Shown: positions 1-5,909 of the stretch, one piece after another | How positions within the stretch are numbered: the stretch's first letter is position 1 | Layout: each line of letters starts with the position of its first letter | Assembly (NCBI GenBank): GCA_037440545.1 | Contig: JBBITX010000040.1 | Location: forward strand, 1 to 11,565 | Length of the DNA stretch: 11,565 bases | Origin: JAVZIQ01 sp037440545 | GTDB lineage: Archaea; Thermoproteota; Bathyarchaeia; Bathyarchaeales; Bathycorpusculaceae | Reading direction: 5' to 3' | Notes under the pieces: model-generated | The model's database searches: none | Seen by the model: the letters and a program-made list of their open reading frames with translations, nothing else | Told to the model about the DNA's origin: nothing | Program-made: the position numbers and the translations under genes

Positions 1-290
1 TAGAAGTTGATGAGATTTACCCCCTTTCACAACATGAAACAGCCCTTCCAACAGATATGGAAACCGTCAAGTACGTGGCAGCCCAGGTGGAAAACTACAT
101 AAAACGAGGAGAATACAAAAATGTGGTGCTAATCAAAGACAGCGAAAACTGGGGAGATGAAATCTTAAAAGCATGTGAAGAGGCATGCAAGGCAAAAGGC
201 GCCTTTTTTAAATTTTTCGACATTAAAGGAGAATGGATTGAGGAGCTTAAAGATTTTTGGAAAAAGCTGAAAAGGGTTGAACCAGCTTGA
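1..290 (+). CDS. C-terminal end of a protein truncated by the window edge; possibly archaeosine synthase/DUF5591-like
   Basis: Frame 3 is open from the first bases of the window to the TGA at 288-290, so this is the last ~96 codons of a longer gene. The ATG at 57 is internal, because the open frame continues upstream of it. The visible tail reads E-V-D-E-I-Y-P-L-S-Q-H-E, then a conserved-looking segment with K-N-V-V-L-I and a charged, lysine-rich helical C-terminus. A 'YPLSQ'-type motif followed by an alpha/beta segment resembles the DUF5591 region of archaeal tRNA archaeosine synthase-like proteins. This is a recollection of family style, not a confirmed match, and the catalytic part lies outside the window. 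Its stop overlaps the TTG start of the next gene by 4 bp, suggesting translational coupling. Confidence 0.55.
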   Translation, partial: EVDEIYPLSQHETALPTDMETVKYVAAQVENYIKRGEYKNVVLIKDSENWGDEILKACEEACKAKGAFFKFFDIKGEWIEELKDFWKKLKRVEPA

Positions 291-892
291 TCCTTGCTGA
301 TCTACACGTACACACAATTTTTTCTTCAGACGCTTCAATACATCCGAAAGTCCTTGTGGACAAGCTTTATTCCCACCCGTATATTAAGGCTGTTGCCATA
401 ACAGACCACAACACTGTTAAGGGCTATTACAAAGTTAGGGAGCTTGCCTCTGCATATGAGGATGTTTTAATAATTCCAGGAATCGAGGTCAGCACTTCTA
501 AGGGAGATATTCTTCTCTTAGGAGTTTCAGAGGTTCCTCCTCAGCCCTGGATTGTGGAAGACGTTATAAGTTTTACCCGTGATAAGGGAGGCTTAGCTGT
601 TGTAGCCCACCCCTACAGAGCCTTCGGCCTTGGAGATGCAGCTAAAAACTACGATTTCGACGCAGTTGAGATTTTGAATGGAGGATGCCCGCCACACCTT
701 AACAGTTTAGCTGAAAAACTTGCAAGAGCCATGCGGCTGCCGGGCGTGGCTGGAAGCGACGCCCACCGGTTAGAGGAGCTTTGGAGCGTTTACACTGAAA
801 TTCAGGCTTCTATGGAGTTGGAAGAGGTCTTAAAGGCCATTAAAAGGGGGCTTGTAAGAGTTGCCTCAGCTGAAAAGTCAATACATTTTTAA
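287..892 (+). CDS. PHP-domain metal-dependent phosphoesterase
   Basis: This 201-aa protein carries the full set of PHP-superfamily metal-ligand motifs: HxH at H7/H9 (DLHVHT), D15, T-D-H at D40/H41, E67 (GIEV), H108 (AHPYR) and D158/H160 (SDAH). These line a trinuclear metal site that hydrolyses phosphoesters, as in the TrpH/YciV group of small PHP proteins. It is soluble, with no signal peptide or membrane segment. The substrate cannot be told from sequence; nucleotides, oligonucleotides or sugar phosphates are all possible. Start choice: an in-frame TGA at 278-280 excludes earlier starts, and the TTG at 287 falls three residues before the conserved ADLHVHT strand. The TTG overlaps the stop of the preceding gene, so the two are probably co-transcribed. 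Archaeal RNase P protein Rpp30 has a related fold but lacks this complete metal-binding set. Confidence 0.88.
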   Translation: MILADLHVHTIFSSDASIHPKVLVDKLYSHPYIKAVAITDHNTVKGYYKVRELASAYEDVLIIPGIEVSTSKGDILLLGVSEVPPQPWIVEDVISFTRDKGGLAVVAHPYRAFGLGDAAKNYDFDAVEILNGGCPPHLNSLAEKLARAMRLPGVAGSDAHRLEELWSVYTEIQASMELEEVLKAIKRGLVRVASAEKSIHF

Positions 893-896
893 AACA

Positions 897-908
897 GATT
901 TAAAAATG
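897..908 (+). promoter_or_regulatory. TATA-like promoter element for the beta-CASP nuclease gene
   Basis: The A/T-rich element TTTAAAAAT at 899-907 lies about 30 bp upstream of the ATG at 934, the spacing expected of an archaeal TATA box for a nearly leaderless transcript. No convincing Shine-Dalgarno sequence precedes the ATG, which fits a very short leader. It sits in the 41-bp gap after the PHP gene, so it would separate the two left genes from the three-gene run that follows. The call rests on composition and spacing only. Confidence 0.45.
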
Positions 909-933
909 ATTACTGAGTTAAACGGTTGTAAAA

Positions 934-2199
934 ATGAGCCCATTACAAATTAAGTTTCTAGGTGGAACCCGTGAGGTTGGCAGGTCAGCCATCTCTGTTA
1001 AAGCTGGGAAAACCCATGTTTTGTTAGACTATGGAGTAATGCTGAACCATGAACCTGGCTTCCCAATGCATGTGCCGCCGAAAGAAGTTGACGCTGTAAT
1101 TTTAGGACACAGCCACCTTGACCATTCAGGAGCAATACCCATATTCTTCATTCAGGGGAAAAAGCCAGTTTACACAAACAGACTGACGGCGGAGCTAGCT
1201 CAGCTCCTAATCTCAGACTTCATCCACCTCTCCAGCTATTATCTCCCATACGAATATCTTGAACTTAGAACTTTAATGAGAAGCATTAAGCATTTGGATT
1301 TCGGATTTGAGGAGTCGATAGGAGATTTAAAATTCCAACTTCGCAACGCTGGCCATATACCTGGAAGTGCACAGGTGCTAATTGAGGCTGAAGGGAGAAG
1401 GCTTCTTTACACTGGAGACTTCAATATAACTGACACTAAGCTTCTGGCAGGTGCAAAAATGGATTACGGAGACTTAGACGCCGTCATAATGGAAAGCACA
1501 TACGCAAACGAAGATCACACTGACAGACTAGAACTTGAGAAACGCTTTGTAGAAGAGGTTACAGACGCCGTTGAGAGGGGTGGAACAGTTCTGGTGCCAG
1601 CGTTCAGCATAGGAAGATCACAGGAAATTGCATGCATCCTAACAGCCCACCATTTTGAACACGCCGTATACCTAGACGGCATGGCACGTGAGGCAAGCAG
1701 ATTGATGATGAACTACATCCAATTTCTAAAAGACCCTAAGCTGTTTATGGATGCCATGCATTCTGTCAGCTGGGTTGAAGGTTGGAGAGACAGGAGAAAA
1801 GCGGCTAAAACGCCGTGTGTAATAATATCTCCAGCTGGAATGCTTAAGGGCGGTCCAGCTGCATTTTACATTTCAAAGGTTGGTAAAAGATCTAACAACG
1901 CAATTTTCCTCGTAAGCTACCAGATTCCAGGCACTCCTGGAAGGGAACTCCTTGAAAAGGGCGTATGCCTCATTGATGGAAAGTTAAGGAAAGTAAAGGC
2001 AAAGGTTGAAAGGTTTGATTTTTCATCCCACTGCGGAGCCAAAGAGCTTAAAGAAACAGTTAGAAAGCTCAACGGCAAAGCTAAGGTATACGTGGTCCAC
2101 GGAGCTGAAGGAAACTGTGAGCATTTCGCTGAGTGGATTAGGAAAGAGGCAGGGTTGGAGGCTGCCGCTCCAAGGCCAGGAGACACTTTTGAGGTTTAG
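934..2199 (+). CDS. MBL-fold/beta-CASP ribonuclease, archaeal CPSF2 type (no KH domains)
   Basis: This 421-aa protein is a metallo-beta-lactamase/beta-CASP RNA-processing enzyme. Visible motifs are the N-terminal G-G-T-R-E-V-G strand, motif 2 HSHLDH at residues 59-64, motif 3 histidine H141 (GHIPGS), motif 4 D162 (TGDFN), beta-CASP motif A E187 (ESTY), motif B H366 (FSSH) and motif C H389 (VVHG). The set is complete, so a two-zinc catalytic centre cutting RNA is expected. It lacks the N-terminal KH domains of aCPSF1 (FttA), the archaeal termination factor, and its length fits the KH-less aCPSF2 group; aRNase J is the other possibility. The role is probably RNA 3'-end processing or decay in the cytoplasm. 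Its TAG stop at 2197-2199 shares one base with the next gene's GTG, indicating an operon with archaemetzincin. Confidence 0.9.
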   Translation: MSPLQIKFLGGTREVGRSAISVKAGKTHVLLDYGVMLNHEPGFPMHVPPKEVDAVILGHSHLDHSGAIPIFFIQGKKPVYTNRLTAELAQLLISDFIHLSSYYLPYEYLELRTLMRSIKHLDFGFEESIGDLKFQLRNAGHIPGSAQVLIEAEGRRLLYTGDFNITDTKLLAGAKMDYGDLDAVIMESTYANEDHTDRLELEKRFVEEVTDAVERGGTVLVPAFSIGRSQEIACILTAHHFEHAVYLDGMAREASRLMMNYIQFLKDPKLFMDAMHSVSWVEGWRDRRKAAKTPCVIISPAGMLKGGPAAFYISKVGKRSNNAIFLVSYQIPGTPGRELLEKGVCLIDGKLRKVKAKVERFDFSSHCGAKELKETVRKLNGKAKVYVVHGAEGNCEHFAEWIRKEAGLEAAAPRPGDTFEV

Positions 2200-2750
2200 T
2201 GTCTCTGATGAAAATTAGAATATTAAAAATTGGAAGCGTCAACCTGGCTGTTACAGGAAGGGTTTTAGAAGGGTTAAAGAAGGTTTTTCCAGAGTTTGAA
2301 TTTCAAATAATCCTTGAAGGCTTACCTATACCTGAGGAAGCCTACGATAAAATGAGGCGGCAGCACAATTCAAACATTGTTTTAGGTTTGATCCGCAGCT
2401 ACGCCGTAAAATCAAGGGCTTGGGAGAAGGTTTTAGGAATAGTGGATGTTGACATTTATGTTCCAGGGCTAAACTTTGTTTTTGGAGAGGCTGAGTGTCC
2501 TGGGAAGTCCGCGCTAATATCCCTTTGGAGGCTTAAACCAGAATTGTACGGCGAACCCTCAAACTTTGAGCTTCTAGTTGGAAGAGCGACTAAGGAGGCT
2601 GTACATGAACTTGGACATACATTCGGTTTGGGACACTGTGGGAACCCAAACTGTGTCATGCACTTTTCCAACTCCATAATTGAAACGGATAGAAAGGAAA
2701 GCTTTTTCTGCAGTAAGTGCCAATTAAAGTTGAAAGGGTTTAAAAGCTGA
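2199..2750 (+). CDS. amzA: Archaemetzincin zinc metalloprotease
   Basis: The catalytic signature of archaemetzincins is present: H136-E137-x2-H140-x2-G-x2-H146-C147-x4-C152-x-M154, followed by C171-x2-C174. The three histidines bind the catalytic zinc, E137 is the general base, M154 is the Met-turn, and the four cysteines (147, 152, 171, 174) form the second, structural zinc site typical of the family. Length (183 aa) is normal. The family is annotated as cytosolic peptidases; the physiological substrate in archaea is not known to me. Two starts are possible: GTG at 2199, overlapping the previous stop, or ATG at 2208, which begins M-K-I-R-I-L-K-I-G, a typical N-terminus. The only SD-like element, GAGGT at 2191-2195, lies 3 nt before the GTG and 12 nt before the ATG, so it does not settle the choice. 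The gene is followed 15 bp later by the presenilin-like gene. Confidence 0.93.
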   Translation: MSLMKIRILKIGSVNLAVTGRVLEGLKKVFPEFEFQIILEGLPIPEEAYDKMRRQHNSNIVLGLIRSYAVKSRAWEKVLGIVDVDIYVPGLNFVFGEAECPGKSALISLWRLKPELYGEPSNFELLVGRATKEAVHELGHTFGLGHCGNPNCVMHFSNSIIETDRKESFFCSKCQLKLKGFKS

Positions 2751-2754
2751 AAAC

Positions 2755-2758
2755 GGTG
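2755..2758 (+). promoter_or_regulatory. Ribosome binding site (GGTG) supporting a TTG start
   Basis: GGTG, part of the archaeal anti-SD complement GGTGA, lies 7 nt before the TTG at 2766. No ATG or GTG lies in frame between the preceding gene's stop and this TTG, so the site is the main argument for this start of the presenilin-like gene. Confidence 0.5.
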
Positions 2759-2765
2759 TAAAGGC

Positions 2766-3584
2766 TTGAATCTTCCTTTTAAGGCAAGGATATCCCATTT
2801 AACGCCAATTTCACTTACTTTAATATTCAGCGTTTTGTGTGCATCTTTTTTCTCCTTGTCCTCCACACCAATATACAGTGTAACACCCTTCACAGAAGAA
2901 CCCTTGGGGATTCTTGGAAATGCCATATATTTTGTTATCCTAGCCTCTTCCGGTGCAACACTTTTCTTCATATTGCTGAAAAAGAAGAGCATTAGGCTTA
3001 TCACGTTTTTAACGAGTTTCGCCTTCATAACAGCCTTCTTCACCCTTTCACTAATATACACTATAGCTGTTCTTTCAATAGTGTCATCGCCGAGGTTTGA
3101 CATTATACTTCTTCTTTCTCTGCTTATCACCCTGATTTGTTGCTTCACATTTTTTAAGGTTAAGGGAAAGGCTGGAGATTTAACCGTCCTCCTGATGGGT
3201 GGAGCGTTAGGAGCATTTCTAGGAGTTTCCATTCCAACTTTAAGCGCAGTTTTAATCCTCTGCTTCTTAGCTGTTTACGACATGTTTGCAGTTTACCGTG
3301 GACCTGTTGGGAAGATAGCTCAAAATGGAATTGAAAGGCTTAAAGGTTTAAGCGTCTCTTTTAAGGATGTTCAGGTGGGGCTGGGAGACTTAACTTTCTA
3401 TTCTATGCTTGTTGGACATGTGTTTTATAACTATGGCATTTTACCATGCATTGCTTCCATGCTGGGAATTCTTCTCGGATGTTTCCTGTCATTTAAAATG
3501 CTGGAGAAAAATGGAATTTTTCCAGGATTACCGCTTCCAATATTTGCTGGATTGGCAGCGGGCTTTATTTCAGTATTAGCGTAA
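2766..3584 (+). CDS. Presenilin/signal peptide peptidase-family intramembrane aspartyl protease
   Basis: This 272-aa, strongly hydrophobic protein has about nine predicted membrane spans. The diagnostic features of family A22 GxGD proteases are in the right order: A-V-Y-D (D172) at the end of a transmembrane segment, then G205-L-G-D208 about 36 residues later, and a C-terminal P253-G-L-P256 loop at the position of the PAL motif. The two aspartates form the active site that cleaves substrate helices inside the membrane. Length and topology match archaeal presenilin homologues (PSH). The middle Ala of PAL is Gly here. The first ~30 residues are hydrophobic and may be the first span, not a cleaved signal. 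It starts with TTG after a GGTG site and lies 15 bp after amzA on the same strand, so co-transcription is likely. Its substrates are unknown. Confidence 0.88.
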   Translation: MNLPFKARISHLTPISLTLIFSVLCASFFSLSSTPIYSVTPFTEEPLGILGNAIYFVILASSGATLFFILLKKKSIRLITFLTSFAFITAFFTLSLIYTIAVLSIVSSPRFDIILLLSLLITLICCFTFFKVKGKAGDLTVLLMGGALGAFLGVSIPTLSAVLILCFLAVYDMFAVYRGPVGKIAQNGIERLKGLSVSFKDVQVGLGDLTFYSMLVGHVFYNYGILPCIASMLGILLGCFLSFKMLEKNGIFPGLPLPIFAGLAAGFISVLA

Positions 3585-3599
3585 AATTTTGAAAAGCTT

Positions 3600-3779
3600 T
3601 CAGGCCTGGGATAAAACAAGCCTTGTATTGTTTACGTCCACCTCAACGATCTTACAGTTCTTAAACTCCTTAGATTCGCCGACAACACTTTTCACAATGA
3701 CTAAGCCGTTTCCCACCTTTGCATATACAACGTCTTTGAAAACCTCTTTCCCGTTTAGGAAAACAGTGAATTCACACAT
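3600..3779 (-). CDS. cooT: CooT-family nickel-binding protein (59 aa)
   Basis: The - strand encodes a 59-aa protein beginning M-C-E-F-T-V-F, with G-K-E-V-F-K-D-V-V-Y-A, a G-E-S-K-E-F turn and an I-V-E-V-D-V near the end. This is the typical layout of the small CooT family (formerly annotated as a predicted RNA-binding protein family). In Rhodospirillum rubrum, CooT is a dimer that binds Ni(II) through Cys2 and helps CO dehydrogenase maturation; Cys2 is present here, and a second Cys is at 42. An in-frame TAA 7 codons upstream makes this ATG the first possible start, and the family N-terminus confirms it. Its own TATA-type promoter lies upstream. The stop is 15 bp from the convergent stop of the presenilin-like gene. 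Position beside a complete CODH/ACS operon supports a role in nickel supply to that enzyme; this link is inferred. Confidence 0.85.
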   Translation of the reverse strand: MCEFTVFLNGKEVFKDVVYAKVGNGLVIVKSVVGESKEFKNCKIVEVDVNNTRLVLSQA

Positions 3780-3810
3780 TTCCTTCGCCGACCCAAATTA
3801 GTGAAGGCTT

Positions 3811-3820
3811 ATTATAAATC
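3811..3820 (-). promoter_or_regulatory. TATA box for cooT
   Basis: Read on the - strand, GATTTATAAT followed by AAGCC lies about 36 bp before the cooT ATG, with a purine-rich CCAAAAGA stretch just upstream that could serve as BRE. A start of transcription near 3790 would leave a leader of roughly 10 nt. It is a good match to archaeal TATA elements. Confidence 0.6.
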
Positions 3821-3860
3821 TCTTTTGGAACGAAAACTTCAGAATCCCAAGTGTAAACGG

Positions 3861-3881
3861 TTATAATGCTTAAATGTTATA
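3861..3881 (+). promoter_or_regulatory. TATA-type promoter for the ferredoxin-like gene
   Basis: Overlapping A/T-rich elements TTATAATG (3861-3868) and CTTAAATGTTATA (3869-3881) precede the ferredoxin-like gene. A TATA box here predicts transcription starting around 3890-3900. That is downstream of the ATG at 3874 but upstream of the ATG at 3919, so it favours the later start. The GCTTAAA core recurs in the cdh operon promoter on the other strand. Confidence 0.5.
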
Positions 3882-3918
3882 CCTTTTCCAAAGCGTGAGA
3901 GCCTTCAAAGTGAAGCGA

Positions 3919-4398
3919 ATGCAAAAGGATAAAAAATCAAAGGAACCAGCAGGCACAGACATCTTCCAATTGTTAATGGAAACTTCTGAAAAGGAAAGGA
4001 AAAAGCGGAGAGAGGAGATGCTTAAACCTTTAGGGGTCAAAGATTTTTTCGTTGACGGAGCCATAACAATTAATAAACGCACATGTAGAGGAGTGGAATG
4101 CAAACTTTGTATTAAGGCATGCCCAACCAACGCCCTTTTCTGGAAGGCAGGTGAGGTTGGAATCACCCATGACCTATGCATATACTGTGGAGCATGCGTA
4201 TTAAGCTGCATAGTAGACGACTGCATAAGGGTTTGGAGGAAAAGGCCAACAGGCGAAATAGAAAGGTTTAGCACACCAAGGGGCCTAGTGAGGACTCAAG
4301 GCATAATTAACGCTAAAAAACGTTTCGACCGGGTTGAAGCCATATTTCCAACATTAAACGAGTATTTGAAAAAGTATAAACCATCATTAGCCATATAA
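3919..4398 (+). CDS. 2x[4Fe-4S] ferredoxin-like protein next to the ACDS operon
   Basis: This 159-aa soluble protein has a highly charged N-terminal ~45 residues followed by a dicluster ferredoxin domain. Cluster motif 1 is C56-x4-C61-x2-C64-x3-C68-P; motif 2 is C87-x2-C90-x2-C93-x3-C97, with a further C102. The two extra residues between the first two cysteines of motif 1, and the lack of Pro after C97, differ from plain bacterial 2[4Fe-4S] ferredoxins. The C-terminal ~60 residues are basic and of unknown role. Start choice: GTGA at 3910-3913 lies 5 nt before this ATG and the TATA element fits it; an earlier in-frame ATG at 3874 would add 15 residues but lies within the promoter. It is divergent from cooT and convergent with cdhE. 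A role as electron carrier for CdhA is plausible from position only; it could also be a subunit of another redox complex. Confidence 0.8.
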   Translation: MQKDKKSKEPAGTDIFQLLMETSEKERKKRREEMLKPLGVKDFFVDGAITINKRTCRGVECKLCIKACPTNALFWKAGEVGITHDLCIYCGACVLSCIVDDCIRVWRKRPTGEIERFSTPRGLVRTQGIINAKKRFDRVEAIFPTLNEYLKKYKPSLAI

Positions 4399-4405
4399 CA
4401 TGCAT

Positions 4406-4444
4406 AAAGATAAAAATAAAAACGGAATATTTGTGGGAAATATT
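4406..4444 (-). terminator. Hairpin plus T-tract terminator after cdhE
   Basis: On the - strand, just after the cdhE stop, a perfect 7-bp inverted repeat (AATATTT/AAATATT at 4426-4432 and 4438-4444, 5-nt loop) is followed by a T-rich run covering 4406-4422 (TTTTTATTTTTATCTTT). Oligo-T tracts are the main archaeal intrinsic termination signal, so this is the likely 3' end of the cdh operon. The stem is AT-only and weak; the T-tract is the stronger evidence. Confidence 0.65.
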
Positions 4445-4456
4445 GGTGTTCTTGAG

Positions 4457-5905
4457 TTATTTTTGCCATTTTTCCTGGAGGAACTTCGGTATTTCTGAAG
4501 AATCTGTTGGCCCTACGAGAACCTGCCATCCAGATGCTTCTTCTATCTCACCGCTGAGGCGCGCGGCTTTTCCTGGGATTATTAGTTTTCTATGTTTAAC
4601 CTTATTTTCCACTCCGCAGGCTTTTATGGACTCTGCAACTTTATCGGCTGTAAGCTTTCTCCCGGCAACTGCACTTTCAACAGCTATGCCTTCAGTGTCG
4701 ACGACGAGTAGGTAAGCGTTTACCTTTGCAGATTCAATGTCGGAGGCTACTGTGTAGTAGGTTAGCGCAAAGTTGGTTGTGAACATAACAGGGGAGTTCT
4801 CGTCTGGAGTTCCTATGACTTTCAAGCCTGGCTCAACTGCGACGGGCTTTCTAGGATCTGTGTAAATGTTCTGTCTTAATATCACGTTTGGAAGCAGGGT
4901 CCAACCGTCTAAGCTGTGCATTATCAAAACGTCTGCGAAGTGGACAATTAGCATAGCGGCTATGTAGGCTTCTCTCCACTTGAGAATTTCCTCGGCTACT
5001 CCAGCATTTTCCATCCATGCAACCATAGGCACTCCAATTAAAGGATAGCCTAAAAGCTCGTCTCCTTTCTTGCATGCGCTTCGACGTATCATTGTGAAGT
5101 TGTTCAGTGTTTCTGCCAGCCCTTCGCTGCAGAATGTGCCTGGATCCAAAACTAGGTCTTCAACCCCGTATTCAAGGAGGGTTTTCACCATGGATTTAAG
5201 GAGTTTCAGGTTGTTAGGCGCAAAAACAGTTAAGGGGCAATTATACATTAGGGCAAGTTCAGCCATTTCCTTCCAGTTTTCCTTTGTGGCAGCGTAAAGC
5301 AGCGGTCTAGACTTAGGTGCAGCCATCACTCCAGCCTCTAAAACTGCGGGGTTGAAAGAGCACAATATTAGGGGCAGCTTTGTGTTTTCAGAGGCCTTTT
5401 TAACCGCAGCCTTAAACCTGTCAGGATCGTTGGAAGTGGAGCGGACGGCAATCATGTCAAGCTTTAAAATCTGCCCTATATATTCAAATTTAAACTCTTC
5501 AGCCCTCTTAACCCTGCTGAGGATTTCTTCTTCAGGCATTTCGTCTGTTATGTCTATTGCTATGGCTGTTGGGTTGAAGTATGTAAGTTCATGGCGGTAC
5601 ATTACAAGCTTTCCGCCAACTTTTACAGCTCTATCGCCTTCACCTATAACAACCTCTCTTATGGCAGGCTTCAGCATTTCCTTTAACTGTTTATAGGCGT
5701 TTTCAAACTCTTTCTTAAAGAGGGGCTTACAATTTTCTATTGGAACCTCGCGGTTAACAACTTTCGTGGCGAAGGCCATGCAGTTTTTCTCGCCGCATTC
5801 CATGCAGTTTGTCCTTGGCAAAAGCTTGTAAACGTCTATTGGGCTTAGCTCCTTAACCCCAGCCTTTGATTTAGCCTCTTTCCCACTCATCTTTACACGC
5901 TCCAT
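4457..5905 (-). CDS. cdhE: Acetyl-CoA decarbonylase/synthase gamma subunit (corrinoid Fe-S protein large subunit)
   Basis: CdhE pairs with CdhD to form the corrinoid iron-sulfur component, which carries the methyl group between the tetrahydropterin and the A-cluster of CdhC. The N-terminal 4Fe-4S motif is intact: C34-x2-C37-G-x3-C42, then C59, preceded by the family-typical Y-K-L-L-P-R-T-N. A TIM-barrel region follows (about 95-330), then a C-terminal region (about 340-482) that in the family binds the cobamide and ends in G-P-T-D-S-S-E-I-P-K-F-L. Length (482 aa) is close to usual. The ATG lies 4 nt after the cdhD stop. A second in-frame ATG (codon 6, at 5890) has GGAG 9 nt upstream and could be the true start. 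It is the last gene of the operon, followed by a T-tract terminator. Confidence 0.96.
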   Translation of the reverse strand: MERVKMSGKEAKSKAGVKELSPIDVYKLLPRTNCMECGEKNCMAFATKVVNREVPIENCKPLFKKEFENAYKQLKEMLKPAIREVVIGEGDRAVKVGGKLVMYRHELTYFNPTAIAIDITDEMPEEEILSRVKRAEEFKFEYIGQILKLDMIAVRSTSNDPDRFKAAVKKASENTKLPLILCSFNPAVLEAGVMAAPKSRPLLYAATKENWKEMAELALMYNCPLTVFAPNNLKLLKSMVKTLLEYGVEDLVLDPGTFCSEGLAETLNNFTMIRRSACKKGDELLGYPLIGVPMVAWMENAGVAEEILKWREAYIAAMLIVHFADVLIMHSLDGWTLLPNVILRQNIYTDPRKPVAVEPGLKVIGTPDENSPVMFTTNFALTYYTVASDIESAKVNAYLLVVDTEGIAVESAVAGRKLTADKVAESIKACGVENKVKHRKLIIPGKAARLSGEIEEASGWQVLVGPTDSSEIPKFLQEKWQK

Positions 5906-5909
5906 AAAC

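Noticed and set aside
2006..2218. 70-aa + frame overlapping the end of the beta-CASP gene, suggesting a frameshift
   Set aside because: The main frame continues with intact motifs B (H366) and C (H389) to its own stop, so there is no frameshift.
2456..3232. 258-aa open frame on the - strand
   Set aside because: It runs antisense across amzA and the presenilin-like gene, both of which have clear family motifs; its own translation shows no recognisable domain.
3589..3801. 70-aa open frame on the + strand after the presenilin-like gene
   Set aside because: It is the opposite strand of cooT, which has the family motif, promoter and correct start; the + frame is Ser/Thr/Phe-rich without homology.
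3870..4274. 134-aa open frame on the - strand
   Set aside because: Antisense to the ferredoxin-like gene, whose eight cluster cysteines are clearly real.
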